This document shows, piece by piece, positions 1 to 7,984 of a DNA stretch of 64,000 nt (positions are counted from its first letter, which is position 1; each line of letters begins with the position of its first letter). The notes beneath the pieces were generated by a model. The model saw nothing but the letters and a program-made list of their open reading frames with translations. It had not been told where the DNA came from and did no database searches. The translations under genes and the position numbers were made by a program. Source of the stretch: Billgrantia ethanolica (GTDB taxonomy: Bacteria; Pseudomonadota; Gammaproteobacteria; Pseudomonadales; Halomonadaceae); the NCBI RefSeq assembly GCF_021404305.1, contig NZ_JABFTX010000003.1:558001-622000 (forward strand), given 5' to 3'.

Positions 1-2
1 AG

Positions 3-203
3 CTGCTGATGAAGAAGCTGATGCCGCGTCTGCAGTACTACACCTACGTGGAGATCACGCCCCATGCCCACCAGGCGCTGTGGGAGGAGTACGAAACGGT
101 GGCTGCCGAGCATCCCGACCGTTTCGCCATGCGCCAGATCGTCGAGGCGGGCGATATCTACCCGGTGTTCCGTGAGCTGTTCAAGCGCCGCGCCGCCCAT
201 TGA
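3..203 (+). CDS. yeaH: YeaH/DUF444 family protein, C-terminal fragment
   Basis: The frame is already open at the window edge and runs to a TGA at 201-203, so this is the last 66 residues of a longer gene. The text ([18 protein letters not shown] and a closing [13 protein letters not shown]) matches the C-terminus of YeaH/DUF444 proteins, which carry a von Willebrand A-like domain. In many gammaproteobacteria they are encoded between the serine kinase prkA and the spoVR-family gene in a stationary-phase and stress operon. The SpoVR gene follows 18 bp downstream, which supports the call. prkA would be expected just upstream, outside the window. Biochemical function is not established for the family. 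Confidence 0.85.
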   Translation: MLMKKLMPRLQYYTYVEITPHAHQALWEEYETVAAEHPDRFAMRQIVEAGDIYPVFRELFKRRAAH

Positions 204-221
204 CGTGGATGAGGAGGTCTC

Positions 222-1778
222 ATGACCCGACGCAAGCCGATCGCCACCGGTTCCGACTGGAACTTCGAGACCCTCAAGGAGTATGAGCAGGAGTTGGCCA
301 GGCTGGCCGACGAGTATCGGCTGGACACTTACCCCAACCAGATCGAGATCATCACCACCGAGCAGATGATGGACGCCTATGCCAGCGTGGGGATGCCGGT
401 GGGCTACCATCACTGGTCGTTCGGCAAGCAATTCCTGGCCGTGGAGCAGGCCTACCGGCGGGGCCAGATGGGGCTGGCCTACGAGCTGGTGATCAACTCC
501 GACCCCTGCATCGCCTACCTGATGGAGGAGAACACCCTGATGATGCAGGTGCTGGTCATGGCCCACGCCTGCTATGGACACAACTCCTTCTTCAAGGGCA
601 ACTACCTGTTTCGTACCTGGACGGACGCCAGTTCGATCGTCGACTACCTGGTATTCGCGCGCAAGTACGTGGCCGAGTGCGAGCAGCGCCATGGCGTGAC
701 TGCCGTGGAGCAGCTGCTCGATGCCTGCCATGCGCTGCAGAACTACGGTGTCGATCGCTACAAGCGGCCCTCGCCTATCTCAGCCGAGGAGGAGGTCCGC
801 CGCCAGGCGGAGCGCGAGGCGTACCTGCAGACCCAGGTCAACACCCTCTGGCGCACCATTCCGGGGCGTCAGGCGGCGGATGCGCTACCCGGCAGCCTGG
901 CCAGCGACGAGGACCCTCTGGGCCTGCGCGGGGGCGGGCGCTACCCCCCTGAACCCCAGGAGAACCTGCTCTATTTCCTCGAGAAGAACGCGCCACTGCT
1001 GGCGCCGTGGCAGCGCGAGATCGTGCGCATCGTGCGCAAGCTGGCGCAGTACTTCTACCCCCAGCGCCAGACCCAAGTGATGAACGAAGGCTGGGCATCG
1101 TTCTGGCACTACACCCTGATGAATCGGCTCTACGACGAAGGGCTGGTCGACGAGGGGCTGATGCTGGAGTTCCTGCAGTCGCATACCGCCGTGGTCAGCC
1201 AGCCCGCTTTTGACAGCCCGTACTACAGTGGCATCAATCCCTACGCGCTGGGCTTCGCCATGTTCAGCGACATCAAGCGCATGTGCCAAAACCCCACCGC
1301 CGAGGACCGTGAGTGGTTCCCCGACACGGCGGGCGGCGACTGGCTGGAGGCGGTGCACTTCGCCATGCGTAACTTCAAGGACGAATCCTTCATTCAGCAG
1401 TTTCTCTCGCCCAAGGTCATGCGCGACCTCAAGCTGTTCAGCATCGTCGATGACGATCAGGAGGAGATGCTGGAGGTGGCGGCCATTCACGACGAGCGTG
1501 GCTATCGTCGTATCCGGGAGGCGCTGGCCGCGCAGTACGCCCTGTCGCTGCGGGAGCCCAATATCCAGGTGTACGAAGCCGACATCCGCGGCAACCGCTC
1601 ATTGACCCTGCACCACGTGCAGGATAGCCGGCGCCCGCTGGGTCGCAGCGTCTACCCGGTGATTCGCCATCTGCACCAGCTCTGGGGCTTTCCAGTACGC
1701 CTGGAGTCGATTGCGGCGGATGGCAGCATCGGCAGGCGCTATCAGTGGCCGCTGCCGGACGAAGAAGGCAAGGAGTAG
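222..1778 (+). CDS. ycgB: SpoVR family protein
   Basis: A 518-residue protein of normal SpoVR/YcgB length. It shows the family's histidine and acidic landmarks: YHHWSFGKQF near residue 65, MVMAHACYGHNSFFKGN near 110 and MNEGWASFWHYTLMNRLYDEG near 290. The family is named for a Bacillus sporulation cortex gene, but in Proteobacteria it belongs to the prkA-yeaH-ycgB stress operon and its reaction is unknown. The ATG is preceded by a strong GAGGAGG about 5 bp upstream and lies 18 bp after the YeaH stop, so the two are probably cotranscribed. The HExxH-like context is suggestive of a metal site, but that is inference only. Confidence 0.95.
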   Translation: MTRRKPIATGSDWNFETLKEYEQELARLADEYRLDTYPNQIEIITTEQMMDAYASVGMPVGYHHWSFGKQFLAVEQAYRRGQMGLAYELVINSDPCIAYLMEENTLMMQVLVMAHACYGHNSFFKGNYLFRTWTDASSIVDYLVFARKYVAECEQRHGVTAVEQLLDACHALQNYGVDRYKRPSPISAEEEVRRQAEREAYLQTQVNTLWRTIPGRQAADALPGSLASDEDPLGLRGGGRYPPEPQENLLYFLEKNAPLLAPWQREIVRIVRKLAQYFYPQRQTQVMNEGWASFWHYTLMNRLYDEGLVDEGLMLEFLQSHTAVVSQPAFDSPYYSGINPYALGFAMFSDIKRMCQNPTAEDREWFPDTAGGDWLEAVHFAMRNFKDESFIQQFLSPKVMRDLKLFSIVDDDQEEMLEVAAIHDERGYRRIREALAAQYALSLREPNIQVYEADIRGNRSLTLHHVQDSRRPLGRSVYPVIRHLHQLWGFPVRLESIAADGSIGRRYQWPLPDEEGKE

Positions 1779-1779
1779 T

Positions 1780-1798
1780 GCCCGGCGTGTCGCCGGGC
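1780..1798 (+). terminator. hairpin after spoVR gene
   Basis: GCCCGGC and GCCGGGC pair around a GTGTC loop directly after the SpoVR stop codon. No T-run follows, so it may be an RNA 3'-end stabiliser rather than an intrinsic terminator. It lies between two convergent genes. Confidence 0.35.
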
Positions 1799-1859
1799 AG
1801 CATGGGCCGTGCCGGCAGCCGCACGCTTTCCCGCTTGGCTGGTTCGGCTCATGGCTGGC

Positions 1860-2231
1860 TCAGTCGGCGGTGACCCAGGACTGGCACCAGCCGCCCGGTT
1901 CGACGCTATTCTGTGGAAAGAGCTGGCAGCCTTCGCTGCGACGTTCGAAGAACATGCAGTTGCTGCAGGTTTCGCCTCGCTCGTACGCGGGGTGATCGCT
2001 GGCTCGCTCGGCCACTTCCACGTAGTTCAATGCCTGGGCCTGCTCGTCGTTGGGGTTGAGCCTCGGCAGGGTCTGGGCGAATGCCTGGCGCGAGAGAACG
2101 CCGGCGCCCAGGGGCAGAACGGCGATGCCCAGCAGGCTGTTGCGTAAGAAGTCACGTCGGCTTTGCTGAGCCGGGGAGCGATGCTTCTTGTCCATGGGAT
2201 GCTTCTTGGCCATGGGATGCTTCTTGGCCAT
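1860..2231 (-). CDS. High-potential iron-sulfur protein (HiPIP), Tat-exported
   Basis: A 123-residue precursor. Residues 24-52 form a twin-arginine signal (SRRDFLRNS, hydrophobic stretch, AFA before Q53). The mature part has four cysteines at about 89, 92, 102 and 116 (C-x2-C-x9-C-x13-C), the spacing that binds the [4Fe-4S] cluster of HiPIPs. These are small soluble periplasmic electron carriers that donate to a reaction centre or terminal oxidase. A cytochrome oxidase cassette begins about 1 kb away. The first 18 residues are three copies of a six-residue unit, each starting with Met (see repeat entry). AGGAGA lies about 8 bp before the first ATG, so the whole extension is probably translated. 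Confidence 0.92.
   Translation of the reverse strand: MAKKHPMAKKHPMDKKHRSPAQQSRRDFLRNSLLGIAVLPLGAGVLSRQAFAQTLPRLNPNDEQAQALNYVEVAERASDHPAYERGETCSNCMFFERRSEGCQLFPQNSVEPGGWCQSWVTAD
2178..2231 (-). repeat. three tandem 18-bp units at the HiPIP start
   Basis: Read on the minus strand, ATGGCCAAGAAGCATCCC occurs twice in a row and is followed by a third unit differing at three bases. Each unit begins with ATG, giving MAKKHP-MAKKHP-MDKKHR. Copy number changes by slippage would stay in frame. Confidence 0.9.
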
Positions 2232-2579
2232 TGAGAGGTCTCCTGCTTCGACACGGTCAAGTCGTTATGGAACGAACCCCATTGCGGGCCGGGCAGCTGC
2301 CGAGTGGACAGACGACGTACCGGCTCGATTATCAGACTCGGCAAGGGGGAGTGAAGTTCTCGAGTGTTAAGCGGAGGAAACACGCTTTTTAACCGTGGCG
2401 CAATTGCCGAATTTTGCCTTGCGTTTCGGTTTGGTGTCATGCGGTTTCGGCAGGCGAGGCGACGTAAGGAAATGCGAATGAAAGGGGCGCGGGACGCTGG
2501 CCAACGCAGCCGATGGCGCTGGCACCGCTAAGGTAGATTCGATAGTGTGGGTGAACACTGCTGCTGCAAGGATGCTGTT
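2232..2579. other. intergenic region between divergent HiPIP and CopD-like genes
   Basis: About 350 bp without a convincing gene. It holds the HiPIP ribosome-binding site and candidate promoter. The half nearest the plus-strand gene has AT-richer stretches near 2390-2440, but I could not find a clear paired -35 and -10 for that gene. No repeat or RNA gene was seen. Confidence 0.5.
2328..2355 (-). promoter_or_regulatory. candidate sigma70 promoter for the HiPIP gene
   Basis: On the minus strand TTCACT (plus 2350-2355) is followed after 16 bp by GATAAT (plus 2328-2333). The predicted transcript start is about 90 nt before the first ATG. Confidence 0.5.
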
Positions 2580-2999
2580 ATGCCGTGGTTGAAAATTCTG
2601 CACATCGCCACGCTGTTGTGCTGGTGTGCTTCGCTGCTGTACCTGCCGGCCATGCTGATGGTCAGTGCCCGAACCCGGACGGGCAGCTCATTCGAGGTTT
2701 CCGCCCCGGCGCTGCTGCGTTTCGTTTTTACTCACATCGCCACTCCCTTCGCCCTGGTGGCGATCATGAGCGGTACGCTGCTGTTCGTCGTGGCGCAGCT
2801 CGTCGGCGGCTGGCTGGTGCTGAAGCTGGCGGCCGTGAGCGGCATGGTGCTGTGCCATGTGCTGTGCGGCGCACTGATCGTGCGCCTGGAGCGTGACCGA
2901 CGCCGCTTCCTGGTGCCGGCAAGCGCGCTGGTGGCCGCCGTCGCCGCCTCGCTCATGCTTGCCGTTCTCGTGCTGGTACTCAGCAAGCCATTCGATTGA
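2580..2999 (+). CDS. CopD/HemJ-like small integral membrane protein
   Basis: A 139-residue hydrophobic protein with about four membrane segments (roughly residues 3-25, 45-75, 80-100 and 115-137). Its opening, WLKILHIATLLCWCASLLYLP, resembles the first helix of CopD/HemJ-type membrane proteins, where a His in LKxLH is conserved. The similarity is only to that region, so copper transport or protoporphyrinogen oxidation cannot be claimed. The ATG at 2580 follows AAGGA by about 9 bp. An earlier in-frame start exists at 2547 but would add a Cys-rich tail without an obvious ribosome-binding site. Placement beside oxidase genes suggests a part in cofactor supply or oxidase assembly (inference). Confidence 0.65.
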   Translation: MPWLKILHIATLLCWCASLLYLPAMLMVSARTRTGSSFEVSAPALLRFVFTHIATPFALVAIMSGTLLFVVAQLVGGWLVLKLAAVSGMVLCHVLCGALIVRLERDRRRFLVPASALVAAVAASLMLAVLVLVLSKPFD

Positions 3000-3046
3000 G
3001 GCATGACAAGGAGAGTCACATGCGCCACTCGACCCGCCATGCTCGG

Positions 3047-3514
3047 TCAACACTTGTCGTCGATTTCGACGCCTACCGCCTCGTCGTAGACGAGCATGCC
3101 ACCGAGAATCCCTGCCAGCACGATCAGTCCCGCCGTCATCAGCGTCAGGCCAACGGCCCAGGGCAGCAGATCGGTGGGGTAGAGGTAACGCCACAGCCAG
3201 TTGAGCGAGGCCAGCGACAGCATCATCACCGCCAGGATGGCGTGACACCAGCCCAGGATCATGTCACGGATTTGCTTCACAGTGATCAGGTCGGTCAGGC
3301 CGGCGATGCTGGCAACCCAGCCGCCCAGAGCGCCGATGCCGGCCAGCCACAGGCTGGTGCGTGCCCAGAACGGATCGCCGGTAAACAGGAAGAGGGCGTC
3401 GCTGCCCACCACCAGCATCAGGCAGGCAATGGGAAAGTGCACCATGGTGGGGTGAAGGGGGTGCCCGCCAATGGCAGCACGGCTTTTTATCGAGCGTCTC
3501 GGTTGTTCAGCCAT
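3047..3514 (-). CDS. DUF2231 family membrane protein
   Basis: A 155-residue protein with four predicted membrane helices. Near residue 20 it has the family hallmark GGHPLHPTMVHFPIACL, whose histidines suggest haem or metal binding, as does a later His in DMILGWCHAI. DUF2231 proteins are often found near cytochrome oxidases and cytochrome genes, but function is unassigned. The chosen ATG (complement of 3512-3514) has AAGGACG just upstream. A longer frame starting at 3559 lacks such a site. It diverges from the oxidase genes with only about 80 bp between, and converges with the CopD-like gene. Confidence 0.8.
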   Translation of the reverse strand: MAEQPRRSIKSRAAIGGHPLHPTMVHFPIACLMLVVGSDALFLFTGDPFWARTSLWLAGIGALGGWVASIAGLTDLITVKQIRDMILGWCHAILAVMMLSLASLNWLWRYLYPTDLLPWAVGLTLMTAGLIVLAGILGGMLVYDEAVGVEIDDKC

Positions 3515-3595
3515 GTTCGCGTCCTTTGCGATCGTTCCAGGGGTCTCTCTGGCATTCAACGCCCTGTCCGGCAGTGGGTCAACCGCTGGAGGCGC

Positions 3596-4615
3596 TTGGC
3601 CTCATGGGCAGTGCTGCCGCTGGCGGCACTGCCGGCCGGCTGTGCAGGGGAAATGTCGATCCTCGACCCTTCCGGTCCTGCCGCTCGCCATCAGTTCTGG
3701 GTGTGGTGGGCCATGCTTGGTTTCAGTGCGGTCGTGGCGCTGGTTCTCTTCGCGCTCTGGCTGTATACCTTCCGCCGTGACGAGCAGCCCCAGCGAACGC
3801 CGCGGGAGGAGCAGCGCATCATGCTGCGCTGGGTGGTTGGAGGCGGGATCGCGCTGCCGCTGGCCAGCATCATTGCGCTGCTGGTTTTCGCCGCCCCGAC
3901 CGGCCGCAGCATGATTCCCCTGCCGCTGCCGGAGGGTGAGGCCGAACTCATCGAAGTGGTGGGGCACCAGTGGTGGTGGGAGGTCCGCTATCCCGGTGAG
4001 AACGGCGAGCCCGACGTGATCACCGCCAACCGGCTGGTGATGCCGGCCGGCGAGCCGGTCGACTTCCGCCTGGTCAGCGCGGATGTGATCCACGCCTTCT
4101 GGATCCCGCGTCTCGGCGGCAAGCGCGACATGGTGCCGGGACGGCATTCGATCATTCGTCTCGAAGCCGACGTGCCCGGCGTCTTCGGCGCCCAGTGCGC
4201 CGAGTACTGCGGTGCCCAGCACACCAACATGCTGCTGCACGTCGAGGCGATGCCGCGGGAGGAATACGATGCCTGGCTGGCCGAGCGCCGTACTCCCCCC
4301 GAGCCTCGCGCAGGCTTCGACGAGGCGCGACAGGCCTTCGGCGAGCACTGCGCGGCCTGCCACACCGTCGACGGTTTTCCGCAGGAGCTCATTGCCGATG
4401 AGGTCACTTACGACATGGTCGGCCCCAACCTGACCGACATCGGCTCCCGCCCCACCCTGGGGGCTGGAGTGCTGCCCATGGAAGAGGGGGCCATCGCCTA
4501 CTGGCTGGAGCACCACCAGCTGCTCAAGCCCGGCAACAGGATGCCGCCGCATAACCATATCGACACCGAGACGCTGCAGGATATCGGAGCCTGGCTGGAG
4601 ACGATGGAACCATGA
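3596..4615 (+). CDS. coxB: Cytochrome c oxidase subunit II fused to cytochrome c (caa3 type), lipoprotein
   Basis: About 339 residues. A lipoprotein signal ends in LPAGC (Cys16), followed by two membrane helices (about 32-57 and 78-99). The cupredoxin domain has all CuA ligands: His166, then C201-x3-C205-x3-H209-x2-M212 in CAEYCGAQHTNM. A C-terminal cytochrome c domain carries CAACH (252-256) and a Met in GNRMPPH (about 316). It accepts electrons at the periplasmic face and passes them to subunit I. No ATG or GTG exists upstream before stop-free, non-homologous sequence. TTG at 3596 gives a compact lipoprotein signal but has a GGAGG only 3 bp away, so the start is uncertain; GTG 3611 is the alternative. 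The stop overlaps the next ATG (ATGA). Confidence 0.9.
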   Translation: MASWAVLPLAALPAGCAGEMSILDPSGPAARHQFWVWWAMLGFSAVVALVLFALWLYTFRRDEQPQRTPREEQRIMLRWVVGGGIALPLASIIALLVFAAPTGRSMIPLPLPEGEAELIEVVGHQWWWEVRYPGENGEPDVITANRLVMPAGEPVDFRLVSADVIHAFWIPRLGGKRDMVPGRHSIIRLEADVPGVFGAQCAEYCGAQHTNMLLHVEAMPREEYDAWLAERRTPPEPRAGFDEARQAFGEHCAACHTVDGFPQELIADEVTYDMVGPNLTDIGSRPTLGAGVLPMEEGAIAYWLEHHQLLKPGNRMPPHNHIDTETLQDIGAWLETMEP

Positions 4616-7143
4616 GCGAGATCAAGGACGCGACGCTGACGCCCGAGCTTCGGCGACTGCACAAGGGAATGGACGAGGTGTGGGGTAACCCCACCGGCTG
4701 GCGGGCCTTGACCGTGGTGAACCATACCACCGTCGGTCTGCGCTTCATGGTCACCGGGGCGATCTTCTTTCTGATCGGTGGCCTGCTGGCGATGCTGATC
4801 CGCACTCAGCTGGCCTTCCCCGACAACGACTTCATGTCTCACGAGATCTACAACCAGGTCTTCACCATGCATGGCACGGTGATGATGTTCCTGTTTGCCA
4901 TCCCCATTCTCGAGGGGCTGGCGATCTACATGATGCCCAAGATGATCGGGGCTCGCGACCTGGTGTGTCCGCGGCTGACCGCCTTCGGCTACTACTGCTA
5001 TCTGTTCGGCGGCATCATTCTCGCTTCCAGCATGATCCTGGAGATGGCGCCGGCCAGCGGCTGGTTCATGTACACCCCGCTCAGCAGCGGCGAGTACTCG
5101 CCCGGGCCGGGCTCCGATTTCTGGCTGCTGGGCATCACCTTCGTCGAGATATCGGCGCTCTCCGCCGGCGTCGAGCTGGTGGTGTCGATTCTGCGCACTC
5201 GTACCCAGGGCATGGCGCTGCACAAGATGCCGCTGTTCGCCTGGTATATCCTGGCCATGGCATTGATGATCGTGGTCGGCTTTCCGCCGCTGATCCTCGG
5301 CAGCATTCTGCTCGAGCTGGAGCGCGCCGCCGGCATGCCCTTCTTCGAGGTGGCCGGCGGCGGCGACCCGGTGCTGTGGGCACATCTGTTCTGGCTGTTC
5401 GGTCACCCCGAGGTCTACATCATCTTCCTGCCGGGGGCGGGTATCGTCTCGACCTTGATCCCAGTCTTCGCCGGGCGCCCCATCGTCGGCTACGGCTGGG
5501 TGGTGGCGGCGATCATCATCATGGGCTTCGTCAGCTTCGGGCTCTGGGTGCATCACATGTTCACCCTGGGCATACCGCAGCTGGCGCTGGCCTTCTTCTC
5601 GGCGGCCAGCATGCTGGTGGCGATTCCCACCGCCATCCAGATTTTCGTCTGGCTCTCCACGCTGTGGCTGGGCCGGCCGAGGATGACGCTGCCGATGCTG
5701 TGGATCGTCGGTTTCCTGGTCATCTTCGTGCTGGGCGGGTTGACCGGCGTCATGCTGGCCCTGGTGCCGTTCAACTGGCAGGTGCACGACACTCATTTCG
5801 TGGTCGCCCACATGCACTACGTGCTGGTGGGGGGCATGCTGTTCCCGCTCATGGCCGGGCTCTACTACTGGCTACCTCAGGTATCGGGGCGCATGCCATC
5901 GGAGCGTCTGGGCAAGTGGAGCTTCTGGCTGATCTTCCTCGGCTTCAACGTCACCTTCCTGGTCATGCACTGGACCGGGCTGCTGGGCATGCGCCGGCGG
6001 GTGTTCACCTACGATACCGCCATGGGCTGGGACATCTATAACCTGATCTCCTCGGTGGGTGGCTTCATGATGTCCGCCGGCGTGGCACTGCTGATTCTCG
6101 ACATCGCGCTGCATTTCCGCTTCGGCAAGAAGGCGCCGCAGAATCCGTGGGGCGCCGATACTCTGGAGTGGGCCATGCCCAAGCCCCCCACGGCCTACAA
6201 TTTCGTCAGTCTGCCGGCGGTGGAGACGCGTCATCCGCTGTGGGAGAAACCCGAGCTCTCGCGCACCATCTACGAGGGGCAGCATGGCCTCGCCACCATC
6301 GAGCATGGCCGCCGGGAGACCTGGGGCAGCGATGCATTGACCGGCAAGCTGCGCGAAACCATTCATCTGCCGAGCAACTCCTGGTGGCCGCTGTTCTCCT
6401 CGCTGGCGCTGGCCGTGGTGTGTATCAGCTTGCTGGCGCGAGTCTACTGGCTGGCCGCCGTCGCAGTCGTGATCGGTGTGGTACTGCTGCTGCGCTGGTC
6501 GTGGGAGAACTGCGCGCATCCTGGCAAGGCGCCCGAGGCGTCGATGGCGCCCACCGATCCGCCGCTGCACTACCACACCATGAACGGGCCCGGCGTCTGG
6601 TGCATGTCGGTCTCCCACCTGGCCAACGGCTCGCTCTATCTGTCGCTGCTGTTCGGTTGGTTCTATTTGTGGGTGGTGGCGCCTGAGTGGCAGATGCCGG
6701 AGAGCTCTCCGCTTTCGCCGCTGCTGCTGGTGGCGGCAGGCGTGGCGCTGACGCTGGGCACGCTGCTGCTGGCCAAGGTGGTGCGTCGCTTGCGCCGCCG
6801 CGAGAGGGGCGGGCTCGGCATGATGATGTATCTGGCGGGTGGTCTGGGTACCCTGCAGACACTGCTGATCGTGGCGGTGATGTGGCGCGCGGGACTGGCG
6901 CCTACCGAGACGGCGCATGATGCCACACTGTTCGTGGCGCTGTGCTACGTGCTCATTCTGGCGTCGTTGGGGGCGATACTGTGCCTCCTCCAGGGGCTGC
7001 GCGTCGGCTATGGTTACGTCAGCGTCGAGACGCCGCTGGAGCCGGTGGTGGTGCTGCGCCTGTGGTACTACCACCTGGTGGTCTACTGGAGCCTGTTCGT
7101 GGCCATCTGGGTCTTGCCGACCGTGCTGGGAGGTGGTGCATGA
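4612..7143 (+). CDS. coxA: Cytochrome c oxidase subunit I-III fusion
   Basis: An 843-residue fusion. Residues 1 to about 530 are subunit I, with low-spin haem ligands His87 and His402, CuB ligands His265 (HPEVY, with cross-link Tyr269) and His314/315, and haem a3 His400 (in AHMHY). After a hydrophilic linker with many charged residues, residues about 585-843 are a subunit III-like set of helices starting near PLHYHTMNGPGVWCMSVSH. The subunit reduces O2 to water and pumps protons. I/III fusions are known in some caa3 oxidases. It overlaps coxB by 4 nt and the next gene by 4 nt, a tight operon. No haem A synthase, CtaB or Cox11 assembly gene is nearby. Confidence 0.95.
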   Translation: MSEIKDATLTPELRRLHKGMDEVWGNPTGWRALTVVNHTTVGLRFMVTGAIFFLIGGLLAMLIRTQLAFPDNDFMSHEIYNQVFTMHGTVMMFLFAIPILEGLAIYMMPKMIGARDLVCPRLTAFGYYCYLFGGIILASSMILEMAPASGWFMYTPLSSGEYSPGPGSDFWLLGITFVEISALSAGVELVVSILRTRTQGMALHKMPLFAWYILAMALMIVVGFPPLILGSILLELERAAGMPFFEVAGGGDPVLWAHLFWLFGHPEVYIIFLPGAGIVSTLIPVFAGRPIVGYGWVVAAIIIMGFVSFGLWVHHMFTLGIPQLALAFFSAASMLVAIPTAIQIFVWLSTLWLGRPRMTLPMLWIVGFLVIFVLGGLTGVMLALVPFNWQVHDTHFVVAHMHYVLVGGMLFPLMAGLYYWLPQVSGRMPSERLGKWSFWLIFLGFNVTFLVMHWTGLLGMRRRVFTYDTAMGWDIYNLISSVGGFMMSAGVALLILDIALHFRFGKKAPQNPWGADTLEWAMPKPPTAYNFVSLPAVETRHPLWEKPELSRTIYEGQHGLATIEHGRRETWGSDALTGKLRETIHLPSNSWWPLFSSLALAVVCISLLARVYWLAAVAVVIGVVLLLRWSWENCAHPGKAPEASMAPTDPPLHYHTMNGPGVWCMSVSHLANGSLYLSLLFGWFYLWVVAPEWQMPESSPLSPLLLVAAGVALTLGTLLLAKVVRRLRRRERGGLGMMMYLAGGLGTLQTLLIVAVMWRAGLAPTETAHDATLFVALCYVLILASLGAILCLLQGLRVGYGYVSVETPLEPVVVLRLWYYHLVVYWSLFVAIWVLPTVLGGGA

Positions 7144-7490
7144 GGCGTCTGCTGAAACTCACCCATCCGATCCATTTGGTCAGCGGGCTGACGATCTGGG
7201 GCATCTGGTTCGTGGCGATCTATGCCGGGCTCTCGGTGGCCTGCTCGGTGGCTCCCCCCGAACCCGGGAGCGACATGCTCACCGGCATCAACTTGGGTGT
7301 CGGCGTGGCCACTCTGGTCACCACCGCGCTGCTGCTGTGGCTGAGCTGGGCCAGCGTGTCGGCAGGCCGTAGGGCGGAGGTGCGCCGCGAGTGCTACTTC
7401 GCCTATATCTCGGCCGGGATGTTTCTGTTTTCGGCGGGCAGCACCCTGTTCGTCGGCTACCCCATCGTGTTCCTGCCGCCGTGCCTGTAA
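7140..7490 (+). CDS. Small membrane protein of the oxidase operon, function unknown
   Basis: 116 residues, starting at the ATG inside the ATGA overlap with the subunit I-III gene. Three hydrophobic helices are visible (about 12-36, 47-70 and 87-112), with conserved-looking HPIHLVSGLTIWGIWF at the front and cysteines near 36, 84 and 115. I do not recognise a named family. Translational coupling to the oxidase and a size similar to small subunit IV proteins make an accessory oxidase subunit the likeliest role, but this is inference from position. Confidence 0.75.
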   Translation: MRRLLKLTHPIHLVSGLTIWGIWFVAIYAGLSVACSVAPPEPGSDMLTGINLGVGVATLVTTALLLWLSWASVSAGRRAEVRRECYFAYISAGMFLFSAGSTLFVGYPIVFLPPCL

Positions 7491-7538
7491 GGGCGGCAAC
7501 CTCGGGGGTAGGCGAGCGGCGCAAAGAGAGCGCGGCGA

Positions 7539-7567
7539 TTCAGCCGCCGGAGTGGGCCTGCTATACT
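7539..7567 (+). promoter_or_regulatory. candidate extended -10 promoter for the AsnC-domain gene
   Basis: TGCTATACT gives an extended -10 (TATACT at 7562-7567). A weak TTCAGC lies 17 bp upstream. The gene starts about 50 nt after the predicted transcript start. Confidence 0.45.
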
Positions 7568-7622
7568 CGCGCCAGTGCGGCGATGCCTGGCCGCAGGATT
7601 TTACCAACGGGGAGGGTGCTCG

Positions 7623-7898
7623 ATGCAGAACGCCGTGATTCTGATCAACACCGAGAAGGGGCAGGTCAAGGCGGTAGCCGAGCGGCTCGCCGACGTCGAA
7701 GGCATCAGCGAGGTCTACTCCACCTGCGGTCGCTACGATTTGGTGGCGATCGCCCGCACGCGTGACTTCGAAAGCCTGGCCGAGCTGGTCACCGGGCGCC
7801 TCAATGCCGTAGAAGGCATTCGCGATACCGAGACCCTCAACGCCATGCAGGTGCACTCCAAGCACGATCTCGAGACCATGTTCTCGCTCGGCTGGTAG
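7623..7898 (+). CDS. Stand-alone Lrp/AsnC ligand-binding (RAM) domain protein
   Basis: 91 residues that match only the C-terminal alpha/beta effector domain of Lrp/AsnC regulators (AVILINTEKGQVKAVAERLA, then EVYSTCGRYDLVAIAR). The DNA-binding helix-turn-helix is absent. Such SAM/RAM proteins assemble into rings and bind amino acids in other organisms. Whether this one modulates a full-length Lrp protein is unknown. The ATG is preceded by GGGGAGGG about 6 bp upstream. It seems to be a single-gene unit. Confidence 0.88.
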   Translation: MQNAVILINTEKGQVKAVAERLADVEGISEVYSTCGRYDLVAIARTRDFESLAELVTGRLNAVEGIRDTETLNAMQVHSKHDLETMFSLGW

Positions 7899-7984
7899 CA
7901 ATTCGCTAGCGACTGCCACCCACTCACAACCGTATCGAGCCGGTACCCGGATGTACCGGCAGTGGCTCCCCTGCGGATGACTTC

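Noticed and set aside
885..1490. A minus-strand frame inside the SpoVR gene
   Set aside because: Antisense artefact of G+C-rich codon usage; the plus-strand protein is conserved throughout.
2996..3595. Long upstream extension of the subunit II frame
   Set aside because: It runs through the opposite-strand DUF2231 gene and has no oxidase homology; the lipoprotein signal starts near 3596.
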